Of a stretch of 18,172 bases of DNA, positions 15,355-18,172 are shown in pieces. The translations under genes and the position numbers were made by a program. A model generated the notes under the pieces. The model saw only the letters and a program-made list of their open reading frames with translations. It was not told the origin of the DNA and did not search any database. Each line of letters starts with the position of its first letter. The stretch's first letter is position 1. This DNA comes from JALZAH01 sp051000755 (GTDB lineage: Bacteria > Actinomycetota > Acidimicrobiia > Acidimicrobiales > Palsa-688), in contig JBPCNZ010000156.1 in the NCBI GenBank assembly GCA_051000755.1, positions 1-18,172 on the forward strand. Direction: 5' to 3'.

Positions 15355-16163
15355 GACCCGGCCCTGACCACGTTGGCCTCCATCCACTCGCGGAAGCGGT
15401 CCCGGTCCCGGGCGATCGGGTCCCAGGCCTCGTAGAAGTCGTTGTCCCGCTTGGAGTACCCGGCCGCGTAGGAGGGATGGGCGCCGCCCGGCACGAGGGA
15501 CACCACGTCGACGACCCACGACGGCAGGATGACGCCGCCGGGGCGGGGCTCGAGGCGGGCGACCACCTCCTCGACGGTAACGAGGGAGCGTTCGGCGGCC
15601 AGGACCGCCTCCTTCTGGACCCCGGTGATCCCCCACATCATGACGTTGCCGGCCCGGTCGGCCTGCTGGGCGTGGATGACGGCGACATCGGGCCGGAGGG
15701 CGGCGACGGCGGCCAGCTGCTCGCCGGTGAAGGGGCAGGCGACCGTCGACACCGTCGAGGTGCGACCGACCAGCCCGGTGCCGGCGTAGCCCCGCAGCAC
15801 CCCGAACGGCAGACCCGAGGCCCCGGCGACGTAGCGGGCGGTCAACCCCGCGTGGCTGTGCTCCTCGACCTCGAGGGGCACCGGCCATCCCCGTTCGACG
15901 GCGTCGCGGAACCGGTGCAACGAACCGACGCCGGGATTGCCGCCCCAGGAGAACACCAGCCGCCGGGCCCGGCCCATGCCGATCAGCTGGTCGAAGATCA
16001 GGTCCGGGGTGAGCCGGACCAGTGTCAGGTCCTTCTGGCCCTGGCGGATGATCTCGTGGGCCGCGGCGTGGGGGATGAGGTGGGTGAACCCCTCCATGGC
16101 CACGCAGTCACCGTCATGGATGACGCGGGCCACGCCGTCGTGGAGACTCAGGATGTCGGCCAT
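15351..16163 (-). CDS. pcaI: 3-oxoadipate CoA-transferase subunit A
   Basis: 270-aa alpha subunit of the same CoA-transferase. It carries VAMEGFTHLIPHAAAHEIIR near residues 21-40, the CoA-binding FSWGGNPGVGSLHR (71-84), CPFTGEQLAAV and DVAVIHAQQADRAGNVMMWG. It ends with the long C-terminal block GAHPSYAAGYSKRDNDFYEAWDPIARDR, which is characteristic of CatI-type subunits. Length is close to the CatI length I recall. It is the first enzyme gene of the pca block and lies 60 bp downstream of the permease stop. An operator-like element occupies that gap, and GGTGGTG precedes the ATG. Confidence 0.95.
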   Translation of the reverse strand: MADILSLHDGVARVIHDGDCVAMEGFTHLIPHAAAHEIIRQGQKDLTLVRLTPDLIFDQLIGMGRARRLVFSWGGNPGVGSLHRFRDAVERGWPVPLEVEEHSHAGLTARYVAGASGLPFGVLRGYAGTGLVGRTSTVSTVACPFTGEQLAAVAALRPDVAVIHAQQADRAGNVMMWGITGVQKEAVLAAERSLVTVEEVVARLEPRPGGVILPSWVVDVVSLVPGGAHPSYAAGYSKRDNDFYEAWDPIARDRDRFREWMEANVVRAGS

Positions 16164-16175
16164 TCACCACCACGA

Positions 16176-16200
16176 GTTCGCTAGACGCACGTGTGTGCGT
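16176..16200. promoter_or_regulatory. Operator-like element upstream of pcaI
   Basis: GTTCGCTAGACGCAC (16176-16190, plus strand) agrees at 12 of 15 positions with the PcaR/PcaU recognition sequence GTTCGATAATCGCAC as I remember it. Its right end also forms a dyad, ACGCAC-GTGT-GTGCGT (16185-16200). It lies 13-37 nt before the pcaI start, so a bound IclR protein could repress or tune the pca genes separately from the permease. The matching is from memory and needs checking. Confidence 0.45.
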
Positions 16201-16223
16201 ATACCGATCGCCAGCCTAATCCG

Positions 16224-17960
16224 TCAAGGCAGCATCCACGACAGCACCGACGTGGACTGCAGATAGATCACGACACACATGAAGGCGACGAACAGCAGGC
16301 TCCATTTGAACACGCGCCGGAACAGGTCGCCCTCCTGTCCCGACAGGCCCACCGCCGCGGCCCCGATGGCCAGGTTCTGGGGGCTGATCATCTTGCCCAG
16401 CACCCCACCCGAGGAGTTGGCGGCCGCCAGCAGCAGCGGGCTGAGGCCGGCCTTGCCCGCGGCTGTCACCTGCAGGGCGCCGAACAACGAGTTGGACGAG
16501 GTGTCCGAGCCGGTCACGGCCACGCCGATCCAGCCGAGAATCGGCGAGAGGACGGCGAAGAGGCCGCCGGCTCCGGCCATCCACGTGCCCAGGGTGATGG
16601 TCTGACCGCTGGAGTTCATGACGTACGCCAGGGCCAGCACGGCCATGACGGTGATGATGGCGGAGGCCAGCTTGCGGTAGGTGAGCACGTAGGCGGCCAG
16701 GGCGCGCCTCGGGGCGATGCGCAGGATGGGGATGGTGATGAGCCCGGCGATGATCAGCAGGGTCCCGGAGGCATCCAGCCAGTCCAGCTTGAACACGGGC
16801 AGGGTGGAGACCTTCCCGCTGGCCGAGAGGATGTGCAGGCCGGGCCAGTGGAGCATCCGGGTGGGCTTGTCGAGCAGATTCTTGATCCCCGAGAGCTGGG
16901 CCAGGGCGAACACGACGATGATGACCACATAGGGGGCGTAGGCCCGGGCCACGTCCGCCCGGCTGTCGTGGGCGTCGCGGTCCCGGATTCGATATTCCTC
17001 GGCCGCCGCCGGGCCCCCTTGTCCACCGTTGCCGCCAGACCCGCCCGTACGGGCGGACGTGCTGCCCGTGCCGCCGGACGTGCTGGCCGGGCCGCTGGAC
17101 ATGCCCGCTCCCACCACCGCCGGTTCGGCCGCCTCGGTGTAGACCTCGACCGGTCGCCACACCCGCAGGAACGCCACGGTGGTCGCGGCGCTGAGCAACG
17201 AGGCGACGATGTCGGTGAGCTCGACGCTGATGTAGTTGGAGACCACGAACTGGGCGACGGCGAACGTTATGCCGGTGACCAGGACCGCCGGCAACGTCTG
17301 TCGCACACCGCGCCGGCCGTCGATGATGAAGACCAGAGCGATGGGGACGAAGACGCCGAGAAGCGGGGTCTGGCGGCCGACGGTGGCACCCAGGTGGCTC
17401 TGGGACAGGTGGGTGACGGTGGCCAGGGTGGTGATCGGCACCGCCAGCGCCCCGAACGCTACGGGCGCGGTGTTGGCCACCAGCGCCACCGTCGCAGCCT
17501 TGAGCGGCCGGAAGCCGAGAGCGATCAGCATGACGCTGGTGATGGCCACGGGGGAACCGAATCCGGCCAGCGCCTCGAGCAGCGCTCCGAAGCTGAAGGC
17601 GATGATCACCCCCTGGATCCGCTGGTCGTCGCTGACCTTGGCGAACGAGCGCCTCAGGACGTCGAAGTGGCCGGTCTCGACGGTCATCTCGTAGATCCAG
17701 ATGGCATTGATCACGATCCACAGGATCGGGAAGAACCCGAAGGCGGCACCATCCGAACCGGCCAGCAGGGCCTGGGATGCCGGCATCGGGTAGATGACGA
17801 CGGCCACGAGCAGGGCGACGACGAGAGAGATGAGGGAGGCGACCCACGCCCGGAGCCGGAACACCCCGAGCAGCACGAACAGGGCCAGCAGCGGCACGGC
17901 GGCGGCGATCGACGACAGGCCTAACGAGTGCCCGATGGGATCGAGCATCTGACGGTACAT
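16224..17960 (-). CDS. Lactate permease (LctP) family transporter
   Basis: 578-aa polytopic membrane protein of the L-lactate/glycolate permease family, which imports 2-hydroxycarboxylates with protons. It shows the family's landmarks: MYRQMLDPIGHSLGLS at the N terminus, FPILWIVINAIWIYEMTVETGHFDVLR (77-103), FGALLEALAGFGSPVAI (124-140), NTAPVAFGA (163-171) and, near the C terminus, NSSGGVLGKMISPQNLAIG. About 12-14 hydrophobic segments are present. A Gly/Ser/Thr-rich linker at about 285-320 interrupts the middle. ATG 17960 follows GGGGGGA at good spacing. It lies 60 bp before pcaI on the same strand and is the only transporter in the operon, so it may carry an aromatic acid. That is an inference from position only; lactate or glycolate remains possible. 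Confidence 0.9.
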   Translation of the reverse strand: MYRQMLDPIGHSLGLSSIAAAVPLLALFVLLGVFRLRAWVASLISLVVALLVAVVIYPMPASQALLAGSDGAAFGFFPILWIVINAIWIYEMTVETGHFDVLRRSFAKVSDDQRIQGVIIAFSFGALLEALAGFGSPVAITSVMLIALGFRPLKAATVALVANTAPVAFGALAVPITTLATVTHLSQSHLGATVGRQTPLLGVFVPIALVFIIDGRRGVRQTLPAVLVTGITFAVAQFVVSNYISVELTDIVASLLSAATTVAFLRVWRPVEVYTEAAEPAVVGAGMSSGPASTSGGTGSTSARTGGSGGNGGQGGPAAAEEYRIRDRDAHDSRADVARAYAPYVVIIVVFALAQLSGIKNLLDKPTRMLHWPGLHILSASGKVSTLPVFKLDWLDASGTLLIIAGLITIPILRIAPRRALAAYVLTYRKLASAIITVMAVLALAYVMNSSGQTITLGTWMAGAGGLFAVLSPILGWIGVAVTGSDTSSNSLFGALQVTAAGKAGLSPLLLAAANSSGGVLGKMISPQNLAIGAAAVGLSGQEGDLFRRVFKWSLLFVAFMCVVIYLQSTSVLSWMLP

Positions 17961-18010
17961 GGGTCCCCCCCGAGGGCACGGCGACCAGTTGATAGGTGGA
18001 CGCCAGAGCG

Positions 18011-18039
18011 AACCTACGCGCCCGTTCGGTGGCGGTCAA
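18011..18039 (-). promoter_or_regulatory. Sigma70-type promoter of the lctP-pca operon
   Basis: On the minus strand TTGACC (-35, 18034-18039) and TAGGTT (-10, 18011-18016) are separated by exactly 17 bp. This predicts a leader of roughly 45 nt before the permease ATG. An inverted repeat CGAAC-N10-GTTCG (18009-18028) covers the -10 and could be an operator. The GTTCG half recalls the element near pcaI. Confidence 0.6.
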
Positions 18040-18068
18040 CGATCCGCTAGTGCCCTGACCGGCATCGG

Positions 18069-18172
18069 GTGCTCGGTTGGGTGTTGGTCCTGATTGGTCT
18101 CGTCATCTTGGTCGTCATGATCCACCACCTGAGCGTCGTGGGCCGCGATCGTGGGGGCATGTCTCAGCGTGT
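18069..18172 (+). CDS. Partial membrane protein at window edge
   Basis: A frame opening at GTG 18069, after an in-frame stop at 18048-18050, reads MLGWVLVLIGLVILVVMI followed by HHLSVVGRDRGGMSQR. It runs off the window. This is one clear membrane segment followed by a basic, cytoplasm-like stretch, as in a small N-terminally anchored protein. There is no strong ribosome site, and only 34 codons can be seen, so chance cannot be ruled out. It would be divergent from lctP and share its promoter region. Confidence 0.35.
   Translation, partial: MLGWVLVLIGLVILVVMIHHLSVVGRDRGGMSQR

Noticed and set aside
16191..17924. 577-codon plus-strand frame
   Set aside because: Antisense of the permease; Gly/Asp/His-rich low complexity, no domain.
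1..18172. CRISPR array, tRNA/rRNA, insertion sequence, prophage or defence system
   Set aside because: No regularly spaced repeats, no tRNA-like cloverleaf, no transposase, integrase or nuclease signature was seen on either strand.

Overview
The window comes from a high-GC actinobacterium; Acidimicrobiia or a mycobacteria-like lineage is my best guess, and this is an inference without a database search. The supporting signs are very high G+C with strong third-position G/C bias, frequent GTG starts, a PcaD-PcaC fusion (PcaL), a glutathionyl-hydroquinone-reductase-like protein of the type I recall from mycobacteria, and TANNNT -10 elements placed 6-7 nt before start codons, as in leaderless actinobacterial genes. 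Gene density is very high and no stretch over about 230 bp lacks a gene. I see no rRNA, tRNA, CRISPR array, insertion sequence or prophage.

Layout. (1) 1-4860, plus strand: a GC-rich leader with a C12 tract and a very strong hairpin, then glnE (glutamine synthetase adenylyltransferase/deadenylylase). It is coupled by one-base TGATG overlaps to a DrrA-type ABC ATPase and a DrrB-type ABC-2 permease. (2) 4865-7280, minus strand: a PPOX-fold protein, a GNAT acetyltransferase, an unrecognised 64-aa protein and a glutathionyl-hydroquinone-reductase-like protein. (3) 7281-7965: a decayed C-terminal remnant resembling the YdeI/OmdA family (minus), then a SRPBCC-fold gene (plus). (4) 7991-17960, minus strand: a nearly complete protocatechuate branch of the beta-ketoadipate pathway. 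The transcription order is lctP-like permease, pcaI, pcaJ, pcaH, pcaG, pcaB, pcaL, pcaR-like IclR regulator, pobA, and a frameshifted short-chain dehydrogenase. (5) The right edge: a promoter for the lctP-pca operon and the possible start of a plus-strand membrane protein.

How the genes work together. PobA hydroxylates 4-hydroxybenzoate to protocatechuate and PcaGH opens the ring. PcaB cycloisomerises the product, and PcaL both decarboxylates it (PcaC half) and hydrolyses the enol-lactone (PcaD half) to 3-oxoadipate. PcaIJ then forms 3-oxoadipyl-CoA. The final thiolase, PcaF, is not in the window. The catabolic genes from pcaI to pobA are stacked with overlaps or gaps of a few bases; the exception is pcaH/pcaG, where a 17-bp tandem duplication has widened the gap. 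An IclR-family regulator lies inside the operon, so it probably controls its own expression.

The most interesting points are the lactate-permease-family transporter at the head of an aromatic-acid operon in place of the usual PcaK, and an operator-like element just before pcaI that resembles the PcaR/PcaU recognition sequence I recall. Others are short direct duplications at two gene ends, an SDR frameshift sitting on a 12-bp palindrome, a leaderless-promoter pattern shared by three genes, and a small unknown gene bracketed by inverted repeats. I do not see evidence for a wholly new defence or mobile system; this is mostly a well-organised catabolic operon with unusual details.
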